Origin: Saxidomus purpurata
Taxonomy: Eukaryota > Mollusca > Bivalvia > Venerida > Veneridae
Direction of reading: 5' to 3'
Assembly (NCBI GenBank): GCA_022818135.1
Contig: JAFMSR010000002.1
Span: 54,886,160-54,950,159 of the forward strand
Length of the DNA: 64,000 nt
In this document: in pieces, positions 33,120 through 43,974 of the stretch
Position numbering within the stretch: the stretch's first letter is position 1
Layout of the letters: each line of letters begins with the position of its first letter
Position numbers and translations under genes: made by a program
The notes under the pieces: model-generated
The model's database searches: none
Seen by the model: the letters and a program-made list of their open reading frames with translations, nothing else
What the model was told of the DNA's origin: nothing

Positions 33120-34147
33120 TTTAAAGGAAAAATTAATCCTTTTGCGCCGCGTCACGCGGCATGGTACTTGTCGCATATCGCAAATGACACGCGGCATATA
33201 GATGCCGCATATACAATCATATGCCGCGTGATGCGACATGGTTTTATTGCTCCCGCGTTGTAAAACCTCTCGCTCTATAGCGCGGCAAAAACGGAATCCG
33301 CCTATGCTGTACTGTAGCACATTTGTAGGAAGTGCAGTGTGTAAGAACAATAACTCTACCTTGCCTACTTTTAGAGTTATTCCCCTTTATCAGATTTACT
33401 TGAAAAAAAAATTCCGGAGCATAACTCCAAAAGTACTTGAGGGATTTTCTTCAAACTTAATACACTGACATAGCACATTGGTAGGAAGTGCAGTGTGCAA
33501 GAACAATAACTCTACCTTGCCTACTTTTAGTCAAATAGAAAAATATCATACCTATACTTATAATGAACATTAATATAATTTTGCAAACCTTCTCTTCATT
33601 GCCTTACTTTTTTTCCACTTACTTGAAAACTGTACTCTGCATGACCATAACTATACGGCTTTTTAAGGATTTCCTCTCACCAAGTAAAATGTACGAAAGT
33701 ACAACCTTCAGGTAACTTCTTCCCGGCGGGGGGATTAACCATGTGTAACATGGTTCTTGTTTACAACGCGAATACAAGTCAAGCAAATGTTCAGGCAGAT
33801 CAACCATAGGTTTTACTGAGAGTGTCACTGTGTTCATTAGTAGCGGCGCAGTTGTCAGTCTTAAACAAATTTGTTTCACCTAATGATGTGCATACACCGA
33901 CTTCACTGTCAGGATTGAGAACAACAGTTTCATTGATACAATTTACAATGTTTAATTTTGTGTTTGAATTGTTCAAAGCTATGCCTTCAAGAACATGTTT
34001 TTAATCTGTATTAGTGTAAAACCTCAGACATAAAGTCTTTGTTTGGTACGTCTACATTGACCCATAATGATGTATTAGCTGGTATGGTGACTTTTTGTTC
34101 TTGAACAGTCACCCGACAAACGTTACATTTGTTTGAGGCAGCACCTG

Positions 34148-34432
34148 TCAATAATTGGATATTTCCACATGCAGTAGGAGAACATGATTTTCTAAGTCAA
34201 TGATTTTTACATGTTTCATCAGAAAGTCTTGACCAATGATGCCATCTGGCAACATGTCACAAATTATCAGTGTTTGTTCATATGAAATGTTACCCATTTT
34301 AATATTTATTTTGATTTTATCATGAACTTTACACCCTGTATATAGTCCATTGACCGATACTACTTCAACACTACTGACATGGCTAATGTTCGTATTTGAG
34401 ATGTCATCATTTTCAGTTCTTACAAGTTTCAC
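34148..34432 (-). pseudogene. Retropepsin-like protease segment
   Basis: A 94-codon open stretch. It shows the C-terminal half of a gypsy-type aspartic protease: alternating beta-strand residues, then DMLPDGIIGQDFL (the usual I.G.DFL strand) and LENHVLLLH. The N-terminal half with the catalytic D(T/S)G is not visible in this frame, so the domain is incomplete here. It lies between the zinc-knuckle region and pol, as expected. Confidence 0.65.
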
Positions 34433-34649
34433 TGCCGCTGGATCTTCGCCTAAAGAGTCAACGGATTTGAGTTTTCCTGCCCTTGATTAGTGGCACTGAC
34501 CATATCGCGTCTGTTGCCCTCACTTGATATGACGGTCAAGTTGCTACCTGTATACGTAACGTCTGTATTGGGATTGCTGGTATCTGAGATGTCTATACCG
34601 GGGCGCTGCTGTGGCACCATATGTCTGATAGGGTAGGCCTCTCGCATAG

Positions 34650-34693
34650 GGCCAGTTTCTCATGAGGTGGCCAGTAAACTGGCTCTTGTAGCA
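34650..34693 (-). pseudogene. Degenerate CCHC zinc knuckle of gag
   Basis: The - strand frame reads CYKSQFTGHLMRNWP. Compared with C-x2-C-x4-H-x4-C, the first C and the H are kept, the second C is S and the last C is W. It could no longer bind zinc. It is preceded by an arginine-rich stretch (QGQRQRR), as in functional gag nucleocapsids. Confidence 0.65.
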
Positions 34694-35583
34694 TCTACGC
34701 TGACGTTGACCTTGTCACAAATAGATGGCCTAGATTGGCGTTCAAGGCGATCCAACCGTGATGCGAGCTATTTCAACACCTGTGTGTTGTCTGCAATCGA
34801 GGTTGAACATCTGTGTTGGTAACCACGTACACCTGTAGATTATCTTTTCCCATTACCCCTTCGTATGTTGTACTATAATAACGACGTGATCAACAGTATG
34901 ACCGTTCTTTTCGATACATTTGTACCGGAGTTCCGGGGAAAGGCAAGTGTACAACTGGTCCAGTGCCATTCTTTCTTGAGCAGCATAATCAAAATCAGCA
35001 TAAGCCTTACGTGCAAGTTCTGATAGGGCGTCTGCGCATGAAGCGACAGATTCGGTGGGACCCCGTTTTCTGGCGTTGAAAGACGAGACCTACACTGGGT
35101 GATCCCCTTGGTTTGAGAGCCTGTTTCGGAGCGCTTAAGTTAGTGTACGCTAACTGTTCTTTACATCATTTGGTAACCCTGATAAGAATATGTGGTTTTG
35201 CCCGTCATGCATGAACTCAATGCTAAATTCATGCTTCGAAAGTCCAGCACCCAGTTCAACACATTCTTCAAAATGATCTATGAATTCTTTTCATCTCCAC
35301 TAAATGACTTCAGTTTTAGGCTCGGACCCTTAAGGAGTGTTCTTAGGCAAATTACGCGCTATTGGTTGTCTACCAATATGTGTGTTGATTGGCACCACAA
35401 GATACCTGGTGCGGTTCCCTGCCCTACCCCTTCAGGTCTTGGTCTTCGTCCATGGTCTCGTCGACATCAGAAACATTCCCTTGGTCTGGGTCATACAGTG
35501 GAGGAACTTCCTCTCCTCTGCCACCTTCATCCTGCGTTTAGATACTGATTAAATTCAATTTCCGAGTCTGAGGTGTGTGCCAT

Positions 35584-36055
35584 TTTGATAGAATCTTTTT
35601 GTTTGTAATGTTATTTAATCGGATACTTATGATGAAACACTTTTATGTCAGTTTAAGTTAATATGTCAGTTATTAGCTCGTAAAAATGTTTCATAAAATC
35701 TTAACTCGGCATAAGTTTTTCTGGATGGATGGAGCAATCAACAAGCGTTTGGTCCGTTTTGTAGGATGGCAAATACATTAAAGAATCCCTCACTTTGACA
35801 CCATTGTAAACAGCATGGCCGATGATTATAAATAATGTCAAGTTTAAGATTTTTTTTCTGCAACACTATATATCTAATTACCAACAACAGTGTTCCTTGA
35901 CAGTTTATAGTACACACCTTTTATAGATACGTTGATATTATGCAACAGGTAAGTAGTTAGGAGATGAAATGTTTGAATTAGAATTTTAGCGCCAAGAAAA
36001 CTTTTTGTTGATTTGCCAAAGGTCAAGACCGAAGTTGTTTCAGAAGTTGATGTTC
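35584..36055. other. Leader side of gypsy relic; no LTR seen
   Basis: Expected to hold the gypsy 5' leader, primer-binding site and LTR (reading right to left), but no TG...CA pair, PBS or repeat partner could be made out. Otherwise AT-rich. Confidence 0.35.
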
Positions 36056-36658
36056 GGCTTTTATAATCCCAATGGGACGAAACTGTTTTGATTTCTGTCC
36101 TCTGGCCTGTTTCGTCGGGCCCTTAAGGGTGTTTCTCTTGGTGCTCTGCCTTCTGCAAATGCATTGAGTACATACGTTTTTTGGTTCTCAAGGTTTGCTT
36201 TTTATATATTTATACACGAGCATTTTTGTGTTTTACATACCATGTTTTGATTTCTGTCCTCTGGCCTGTTTCGTCGGGCCCTTAAGGGTGTTTTTTTTTT
36301 TTTTTTTTTTTTTTTTTTCAAAAGGTTTTGGTAAAAATTTTTTTGGTTCTCAAGGTTTGCTTTATATATTTATACACGAGCATTTTTGTGTTTTACATAC
36401 CATGCCTTTTGTTTCCATTGCGTGTGTTAGAGATTCACCTAGCAGGGATTAGTTTTATTTACACTGTCCTGTGACTTTGGAACATGGTGGGGGTAAGAGT
36501 GAGGTTGGGTGCGCACCATAAACCGGTTTAAGCTCCCCAGTGGTGTTTTTGCCAATGACCGTTCCAAGGCGGTGCCCCACTGTGTTCCGTTAATTGTTCG
36601 TTTTGTCCTCGTGTGTTTGCTTTGTATGCTAGTGTGTGTTGGTGTGTGTGTGTGTGTG

Positions 36659-36703
<45 letters not shown>

Positions 36704-36789
36704 GGTGGTGTGCCGGTGTGTGGGGTTCGTTTTGGGGAGGCTGCGTTTTTGGTACGTGGCATTCCCTGTTTGATTTTTTTTGTTTTTTG
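36056..36789 (+). mobile_element. Family R 3' UTR copy with internal duplication
   Basis: Starts at the AATCCCAATGGGACGAAACT block (compare 21660) and runs the whole 3' UTR. An internal segment (TTCTGTCCTCTGGCC ... CGAGCATTTTTG) occurs twice, about 36085-36240 and 36246-36400, the second with a T-run of ~30 replacing sequence. The terminus is slightly altered (TTTGATTTTTTTTG). Duplication and T-run may be real or assembly-made. Confidence 0.88.
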
Positions 36790-37031
36790 GTTTTTGTTTC
36801 CATTGCGTGTGTTAGAGATTCACCTAGCAGGATTACTTTTATTTACACTGTCCTGTGACTTTGGAACATGGTGGGGGTAAGATGAGGTTGGGTGCGCACC
36901 ATAAACCGGTTTAAGCTCCCCAGTGGTGTTTTTGCCACTGACCGTTCCAAGGCGGTGCCCCACGTGTTCCGTTAATTGTTCGTTTTGTCCTCGTGTGTTT
37001 GCTTTGTATGCTTGTGTGTGTTGGTAGTGTA

Positions 37032-37068
<37 letters not shown>

Positions 37069-37156
37069 TGTGCACTTCTGGGTGCTGTGGGGCTCGTTTT
37101 GGGGAGGCTGCGTTTTTGGTACGTGGCATTCCCTGTTTGATATTATTTTTGTTTTT
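36790..37156 (+). mobile_element. Family R tail, head-to-tail with previous copy
   Basis: Begins within the UTR at TTGTTTCCATTGCG directly after the T/G-rich end of the copy at 36056-36789. It runs through the (GT)n tract to the common terminus at 37156. The two copies are in the same orientation with no spacer. Confidence 0.9.
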
Positions 37157-38292
37157 ATAGCCTACGGTCTTAACATCCACCAATCAAACCACATGAAATA
37201 AAGTGAAATCAAGAAATCCACCAATCAAAGGAATCTGGATTTCAAGAACCAAACTTTAGATTTCAAAGACGCCGTACTGGAATGCAGCGTAAAATCCAAG
37301 TTCGCAAAAATGCAAATATAACGGATTAAAAACATAGTTTGGTGGATTTCTTGGCTTTATACATTACATTCATGCAAAAACATATGTGCAGAACTTACAA
37401 CATGTATAATGAGAAATTGCACGAATAAAATATGAAAATGGGCCGGATTTCAAATAATGGCGCCCATGAAACTTGTTTGTATACGAAAATGAAAATCTGG
37501 AATATTCATCAACAAGGTTTGCTATTTACTACATCTCCTGAAGTCCATCACTTTGAAAAATGTTCGATTTTACAAAGTTCTATCATTTAAGGTAAGTGTG
37601 TTTATTTATAGCAGGCATCCATTTCCAAGATGGGATTTCACTATGTCAAATTGGATTGCAATGGGATAAAGGTAAATTTGCTGAAAAAATGTCACGTCCT
37701 TACACTACCATGCAAGCTATGCCTTGTAAATAAAGTATGTAAGACTACTCGTCGACGTCTTCTCTGTAAAAATCTACGGCATGACCCAACGATATTATGA
37801 AATTAATCCCAACTTAACTAACGTTTTTGGTACGTGGCATTCCCTGTTTGATATTATTTTTGTTTTTATTTTGGTTTTAAAATTTTTTAGATACAACGTT
37901 GTGATTTAGGAAGTATTTTAGTGAAACAAAAGCCACAACCAAAATATTTTGCTAACCATGACAACACGTCAGTCTGTTGACGGGCATCAAATAGGCATCA
38001 TCCCAAACAGTTTCACAAAAACAGTTTCACAAAAACACTTTAACGTCTGAAAAGCATAATAAAACACAGCCAAATAATGCTCTTTTTCAAAGCCTCTCCT
38101 TGTAATTCAAATAACCAGATTATATCACATTTTAGACAAACTCTATAATTTCTACTAGACGAAATAGTTCACCAAACGCATGATGCAAGTTAAAGAAAAC
38201 TGTATGTAAGAGCAACAGGGAAAACACGATTGCTTTCTTAAAAAGACTTGCGTCTCTTCTATAGATACACCAGAAAATGATATTTTAAAGTG
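37157..38292. other. No gene; one 46-bp family R tail
   Basis: AT-rich. A very short family R tail (GTTTTTGGTACGTGGC to the common terminus) lies at 37822-37867 on the + strand. No ORF with a domain. Confidence 0.5.
37822..37867 (+). mobile_element. Family R tail, 46 bp
   Basis: CGTTTTTGGTACGTGGCATT and the rest of the common 3' terminus, with unrelated flanks. Extreme 5' truncation. Confidence 0.9.
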
Positions 38293-39008
38293 TCAGTCAC
38301 ACCGGACTAACAGACGTGCAACAGATATTTTTTTCTTCAATCTGTTAGCGTCCGTTTGCACACGTTTCTCGTCTATTTCTTATACTGTCTTTGCGATCCT
38401 TGTCCGGTGATATTCATTTGTGTCTGTTATATCCGTTGGCAAATTTTGAGCATGTTCAAAACTTTCCAACAGATAAAACAGATAAAAGTTATACGGTAGT
38501 CACCTGTTTTATTCGGAACTTGTGCGTTCCTTATACGTTTTGTACGGCACGAGTACGTTATGTGTCCTGTATCTGTCCGGTTTATATCTGTTGATGTCCG
38601 GTGACCCGATTTCGCCACCGGACTACTAATGGACTTAAAACAGATGCACCGTATGTTCTGCGTATGTACCCGCTGTGGCAGTCACGTGACCGGTGCAAAT
38701 ACGGTCTTGTCCGTTTCTCGTACGGTACATATGCGTTTTCTCCGGTACATGTCCGTTAGTTGTAAGATAATATCAGTTCCTCATACGTTCATTGTATGGT
38801 GATGTTCGTTAATTATACGGTGATGTCTGTTAACAGTCTGTTTATCGTCCGGTACATGTCCGTTATTCGTCCGGTCATTGTACGTTTCATGCGCTCGTTA
38901 CATCGATCGCGAGGCCGAAGAGAAACGGCGGGGACAAATTTACCAATGGATAAGACTGATTTAGCATTTTTTTTATCCGTTACACGTCTGTTAGTCCGGT
39001 GTGACTGA
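38293..39008. mobile_element. 716-bp TIR element with perfect 25-bp ends
   Basis: The left end starts TCAGTCACACCGGACTAACA and the right end is its exact reverse complement through at least 25 bp (...GTCCGGTGTGACTGA). The interior is built of variations on TGTCCGTTA, GTACGG and TCCGGTACATGTCCGT, making one strand strikingly T/G-rich with CCG islands. No transposase ORF. No clear target duplication (left flank AAGTG, right flank ACCAT). Recently mobile or under constraint at the ends, given perfect TIRs. Superfamily unknown. Confidence 0.88.
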
Positions 39009-39376
39009 ACCATTATACACAACAGTTTGTTGTTATCTGTACATTCATGAAATTCAAGAGGTTTGACTACTCACTAAAAATCCATTGTATTTTCTTTTCT
39101 TCGTGGCATGGAATTAAATTATTTGCCATTCAGTTTCTATAAAAGGTTGATACATTTCACAAGTTATTGTTCGATGAGGTTTCACATACAAGCAATGACA
39201 ACCTTTGCTACGACTTGCCATTGTGATTTTAATTTAACACAGTTTCTCTCCCTTTAAGTGTTATTTATATTCTCTTATTGAAGTGTTTGAGGGGAAGGGA
39301 AAGAAGTCTTGTGACCTTATTTTATTATATTTCAAACAAGACACAGACTTATGTTGATTTTAAAAAGTTGCAAATC
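39009..39376. other. No gene recognised
   Basis: AT-rich spacer between two TIR elements; no feature seen. Confidence 0.4.
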
Positions 39377-39736
39377 TTAAAGCTGCTCGCTCTCAGATTT
39401 TGGTAAAAAAAATAATGTTCTTCAAACTGTATGTAAATAAGGTACTTAGAACATATGGTCTTATAAAAATGCTCCAGTATAAATTCATGTTACTTCATCT
39501 CTAAATTAAAAAAAAACAACGCTACTTAATCAAAAGCGTTGCAAACGCCTTTGTTATTTCAATATACACATAAAGTGTAGCGATGCCGTGTAACCTACAT
39601 TTTCAATCGATTTCTACAAATTCCAACCTTGATTCTCCTTGCTTATATTTCAATTATAGCCTTAAGTTTTAAACTTGTGAATAAGCATGTAAATTAAAAA
39701 AAAAATTCAACCGTAACTGAGAGCGAGCAGCTTTAA
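39377..39736 (-). repeat. MITE family D, complete copy, opposite orientation
   Basis: TTAAAGCTGCTCGCTCTCAG at the left and CTGAGAGCGAGCAGCTTTAA at the right form a perfect 20-bp inverted repeat including the TTAA edges. 360 bp, no ORF. The interior matches 26123-26467 in reverse. Confidence 0.92.
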
Positions 39737-40374
39737 ACACATTGTGTTGTTCGATACTGTAATATTACATAAAATATTCCAAGAGGCATGATGCAGTGCA
39801 AATTATCCTAGATTTTGTATATATGAATTGATGACACACACTAATTTGATACGTCCGTTCATAGTAATATGAGAACACCTTCGGTCGCGGGCAATGGGCG
39901 ACGTCCACAAACATTCCCCCCTCTCTATGTTATATGTACCACTTGGGTCTATGACCTTCTGGTTTTGTTTGAAATAAACTCTTTCTAAGTCGAAAAGTCT
40001 TCATTCAATCTTTACCACACTTGTCAGAAACGTTGTGGGCATAATATCTCGGTAATCAACAAAGTTGTCCCAGAGACTTCTGGATAACGGCCATTGAATT
40101 ATTCAAAATTGATTAAATTAGCCTTGTCTTAATTCTAAGTCAAACAGTTTCACCCGATCTTCATCAAAGTATTTCATAATGTTTGTGGGCATAATATCGT
40201 GATCCCAATTCAACCTCTAAACGCCGGCGTACATTTGAAATTTTATTGGATTGGTAAAATTGGAACTGTTCATGTCCTGTCAGTGACTCAACGTACGTAA
40301 CAAGTAACAACAAAGAAACAAAAGCTCATGAAAAAGAGGGTTAGGATGGCGGGCGATATTCCGTTCTTTTGTGG
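39737..40374. other. No gene recognised
   Basis: AT-rich; no ORF with a domain. CTTTCTAAGTCGAAAAG and related words at 39985 and 40135 hint at older array-type repeats (a pair of ~150-bp modules with CATAATATC). Confidence 0.35.
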
Positions 40375-41255
40375 TAGCTAATTTCTACCAAGTCGTGTTT
40401 TCGACATTTCGGGGCAATAACTCGAAACGTTATGTTGTCGTGTTTTGGACTTAACGGGACAAAAAGTCGAATACGCGATAAATGAATGTCGAGTTTCGAG
40501 TTTGCTGATTTTAATTATGTAGTTTTTTCTCCTTTCATTTGCCGTGTTTTGGACTTTCGGGACGATAAGCCGAAAGCACGAAAACTCGACAAATAGCCTT
40601 TTTGTCGAGATTTCACCTTTCGACTTATAAAGACTGTAATTCGAAAACACGATACACGGGCGAAAACACAAAATAGTTTTCGAGTAGGCAAATGAAGTAC
40701 GTTGTGTTTTCGCCGTTTGTTAGTGGTTCCGACTTTTCGCCCCTCTAGTAGTTGACAAGTAGCTTTTTTATTAGCTAGTCGCTTGAATTTGTCGTGTTTC
40801 GACTTTTCGCCTCGACAAATCGAAAGGAAATCGAAAGGCGAAAATACAACAAAATAGCTACTTGTCAAGTCTTTGTGTTTCCGGCGTTTTGCCGGGAAAG
40901 TAGAAACTTCAATAAATAAAGGGCGAAAACATCACGTTTTCAAACTCAAGAACTCGACGAAAATGTTTGTCATGTTTTCGCATTAAATCTGTCGTGTTTT
41001 AAGCCTTAAACCCCACAAAAATGAAAGTAAAAACACGCAAACACCACAAAATAGCAACTTATCGAGTTTTCTTATTTCCGACAGTTTGCCCCTAAAATCT
41101 AGAAAATGACAGCTTTAGAACAAACACAGGACGTTTTAAATTCGCAACTTGAATGCTGGACGAAAAAATCCGTCGTGTTTAAGTCCTTCGTCTTGTTTTC
41201 GCCTATTATGATGCATGTTCGAATTTTTGCCTCGCCAAGTTGAAAACATGACATT
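40375..41255. repeat. Degenerate word repeat, GTCGTGTTTTCG type
   Basis: The words GTCGTGTTTTCGAC, GTCGTGTTTTGGACTT, CGACTTTTCGCC and the reverse CGAAAACACGA recur at irregular spacing on both strands, e.g. at about 40393, 40437, 40541, 40790, 40991 and 41172. No terminal repeats, fixed period or credible protein. The long antisense ORFs here are by-products of the biased composition. Confidence 0.7.
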
Positions 41256-43549
41256 GCAATATGCAATAATTCAGTTCTATTTTCATTCAAATCAATTATG
41301 AATCATGTTAAAAAAGATAACGTTATATAAAATGCTCACGATTTATACCTTATATGGCCAAATTATGTATACAATTGATTGTAGGTCAAACTTACTTATT
41401 GATAAAAACATAATGATCACGTAGGTCCTTCAGTTTATCTATAACTGCTATATCTTCTCTCTTTCCAGTTCGACATTTATTTACAATGTTTCTGTTTTAA
41501 TCAATAGCGAATGACAATTCTAATATTTCATTTCAGTTTACATAATATGTTTGCTTTCGACTTTATTAAATGTTTAATAAAGATTCTATTCAAATTGCAA
41601 GATCTGTTCCAGTACATATCAATTTACACACTCATTTTTTACTATATTTTGTTAATTAGCATTTCTTGCATAACGCATAAAACTATTTCCCAAAATATTA
41701 AGTACATTTCAGAAAGTTCATCAACACCACCGTCATATATACAGAAGTAGAAGACAGACCTCTTTAAAATCGTTGAAACAAACTTTGTTAAAACTATAAT
41801 AATAAATGCAGATGCAAAATGTGTCCTGTAGCGTTAACAAGGTTTGAATTAATGCCGTTTGCTTGGGCCAATTTCTGTTTGAACATATTTTAATAGCATG
41901 AACTTTGGATGTTAAGAGTGTAAACAAAGGAAGTATAAATGGACGACAGACATGCATCGATCTTACTAGCTCATCTTACATTATTACTGATAACATTGAA
42001 TGGAAAAAGGAAATGAAAGGAAAAAATAATTCTGGCCTTTCTGTTGCACTTGTTTATATTAACATGTTCATTATTTTATTGATTCATTTACAATAATAAT
42101 TCTAGTATAATTAAAAGGTATAATGAAAAACTTCTCAAATAGAACATCAGCTCGCCGTTGACGCTCGCGTTTGTCCCGGTCTTATTTCAGAGTCAATTCC
42201 ATCGTAGATTCGTTTGAGTGTAACGGAGTAACAGACCTTTATTTTAAGGAAAGATGCTCACTCTGAATACATCATCATAACTGCCTGCAAACAATGGAAA
42301 GATTAAACCCATATTGAAAAGAAAAAAAGTAGCTGATCAAGTCTTCAGTCTCAAGTCACAAATTTTCATAATACAATTTTGGAAACAGCAACTCCACTGA
42401 CATCAGTTTCAAAGTCTTGCCTGAACGTTTTTTTTTATATATAAAAATTGAAATAAAACAATGAAAGTGTTCTTTGAACATGAACGACTCCGGTAATTAC
42501 GTTGTTGGAAACTTTTATTTTGAAAATAAATATGCATGCAGAATTATGCACGTAACTAATATGAATAGGTATAAAACATGGTCATAAAAATGTTGTCAAG
42601 ATGTAATTTTATTAGCATACATATACTACTTGAAAACTAAAATCATTGGTGCATTGGTAAAAGGATATTCAAGTACACCCTTGAGAGTAATGTTTTATAA
42701 CTATGGCCTAAAAAAAGTGATATGAAGACAAAATGCAAACCGAATAAATAAGTATTTAATTTGGGTATCCTTTAAAATGTATTAAGTTACAAGAAACACT
42801 TAATGTTAAGATAGTGGAATTGAAAATCGCTTCAATGTACCAAACTAAGCATAAGGTACCAATTTAACATTTCCATTAACCTTGAAAAATCATTGACAGG
42901 GACAATTCTTTGAGTAATTTGTTAAAGATATAAATTCAATTAATTCAATAGCATGTACGTTAAAACGCACAATTTTAAATAAAATGGTCGGTTTAAGACC
43001 TTGTTTTTTTCAGCTGTATGTATCCATACTTATTCACCTTACTTTAAAGTACCGACTAAGTATAACAGATACAATAACAAGCGTCAAAAGCATGGATCCT
43101 GTAATTGTTTAAGATAGTTGAATTGATCGAATCAATTTTTATCACGCACTGAAGACATTTGAAGGTTTTTTTTATAAACACAACCGAAATATAATGATAA
43201 CGATCACGCTGGTTTTGAATATGATAATGTAGCTTGTCAACCTAGTTATGGGGTATTTAAGTAAAGTGTATTATTTTTTGTCTTGTCGTATCGTTGTCTG
43301 ATTATTGTATTTTGTATTTCATTCTACAAGAGGAAACTATTTCTATTGTAAATATACCGAATGATACTCATTTAGGGTATTTATTTCAGTGACAGCAAAC
43401 ATTTTCGAATCATTCTGATACTATTTTTGAAAATAGAGCATTACAAATATTTGACTATCGGTTAATATGCATGAATGATCTTTTATTTATATCATCTGAT
43501 CATATTTTCCCTCTCTGTGTTTTACTATATATAGGATATGTGTTCGTTT
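41256..43549. other. No gene recognised
   Basis: About 2.3 kb of AT-rich DNA. ORFs at 41511-41750, 41733-41957 and 41905-42096 have no domain and no splice support. No repeat termini found. Confidence 0.4.
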
Positions 43550-43974
43550 CAGTGTAATATCCCCATTTCATTTCACAAGTCAACACCAAAACCTGATATC
43601 TGAAATTGCCAGTGTTTTTGGTGTTCACGAAATCGATATTTCACTGAAACAAACAATTCTTTTTTGTCTACAGAAAAACAGGAAAATTTGGAATCATAGT
43701 ATTTTCATTCACCATTGAGAACCCCATACTAATAAGAACCGCATTACTACCATCATTACACATAGAGCAACAAAAGTCGTTCTAAAGTTTATATAAGATA
43801 AAAGTATTTAAGAAGTCATATCTATCTTTATCATCTGATGAAACTGAAACATCAATTTAGGAGATATAAATTGAAACAATTGTAAAATAAACAAATCTGC
43901 ACTTCATCACACCATGAATCGCGGAGTATTTCTCAATCAGCAAAAACAGTGAAAATAAAAATGGTAATTCACTG
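43550..43974 (-). mobile_element. TIR element, second copy, without the minisatellite expansion
   Basis: Reverse of the element at 13246-13840. It begins CAGTGTAATAT and ends TAATTCACTG, with ACCCCATACTAATAAGAACC, GAAACATCAATTTAGGAG, GCACTTCATC and ACTCCGCGA-equivalent blocks in inverted order. The inner pair CAACACCAAA and TTTGGTGTTCACG is present, but the space between them is only ~45 bp and has no 21-bp array. Confidence 0.75.

Larger units (their letters stand above)
29907..33314. mobile_element. 3.4-kb DNA transposon, TA duplication, GC-rich subterminal repeats
   Basis: Left end CAGTACAGCACAGGCG; right end, reversed, CAGTACAGCATAGGCG: a 16-bp inverted repeat with one mismatch. TA lies on both outer sides (29905-29906 and 33315-33316), and excising the element with one TA restores the array unit (TGACATAGCACATT). 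The ~230 bp inside each end are CpG-rich and packed with GCGGCAT/ATGCCGC and TGCGACAT/ATGTCGC words, some palindromic. The interior has no transposase ORF and holds three family R tails. The TA duplication suggests a Tc1/mariner-like mechanism, but the subterminal repeat clusters are unlike simple mariners; non-autonomous. Confidence 0.88.
29018..33735 (+). repeat. Hairpin-capped ~155-bp array split by nested elements (pearl-like)
   Basis: The left end ATCCCCCCGCCAAAGGCGAA (hairpin with GGCGAAGGGG) is followed by a GTCCGTGCGTCCGTG run. The right end is GGCGGGGGGAT at 33725-33735, the inverse of the left ATCCCCCCGCC. Outer flanks are TTT and TAA, as in the array at 22271. The units (CGGAGCATAACTCCAAAAGT, CAAGAACAATAACTCTACC, TTATTCCCCTTTATCAGATT) have a 155-156 bp period: 29538, 29694, 29849. 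They occupy about 29080-29906 and 33315-33530. Two insertions interrupt them: a family R tail (29144-29424) and a TA-flanked transposon (29907-33314). The whole sits inside gypsy pol. Confidence 0.85.
33736..35583 (-). pseudogene. Ty3/gypsy gag-protease-pol N-terminal relic
   Basis: Reads on the - strand from an ATG at 35581-35583. gag-like sequence in shifting frames spans about 34720-35583. A degenerate zinc knuckle lies at 34650-34693, a retropepsin-like segment at 34148-34432, and the pol segment before RT (PEHLLDLYSRCK) at about 33770-33800. There are many frameshifts and stops. The order and strand are those of one Ty3/gypsy element whose RT continues at 28040-29017, with the hairpin-capped array inserted between. 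No LTR was identified on either side. The + strand ORF at 35192-35548 is a shadow. Confidence 0.8.

Noticed and set aside
35192..35548. 118-codon + strand ORF
   Set aside because: Antisense shadow of the gypsy gag relic on the - strand.
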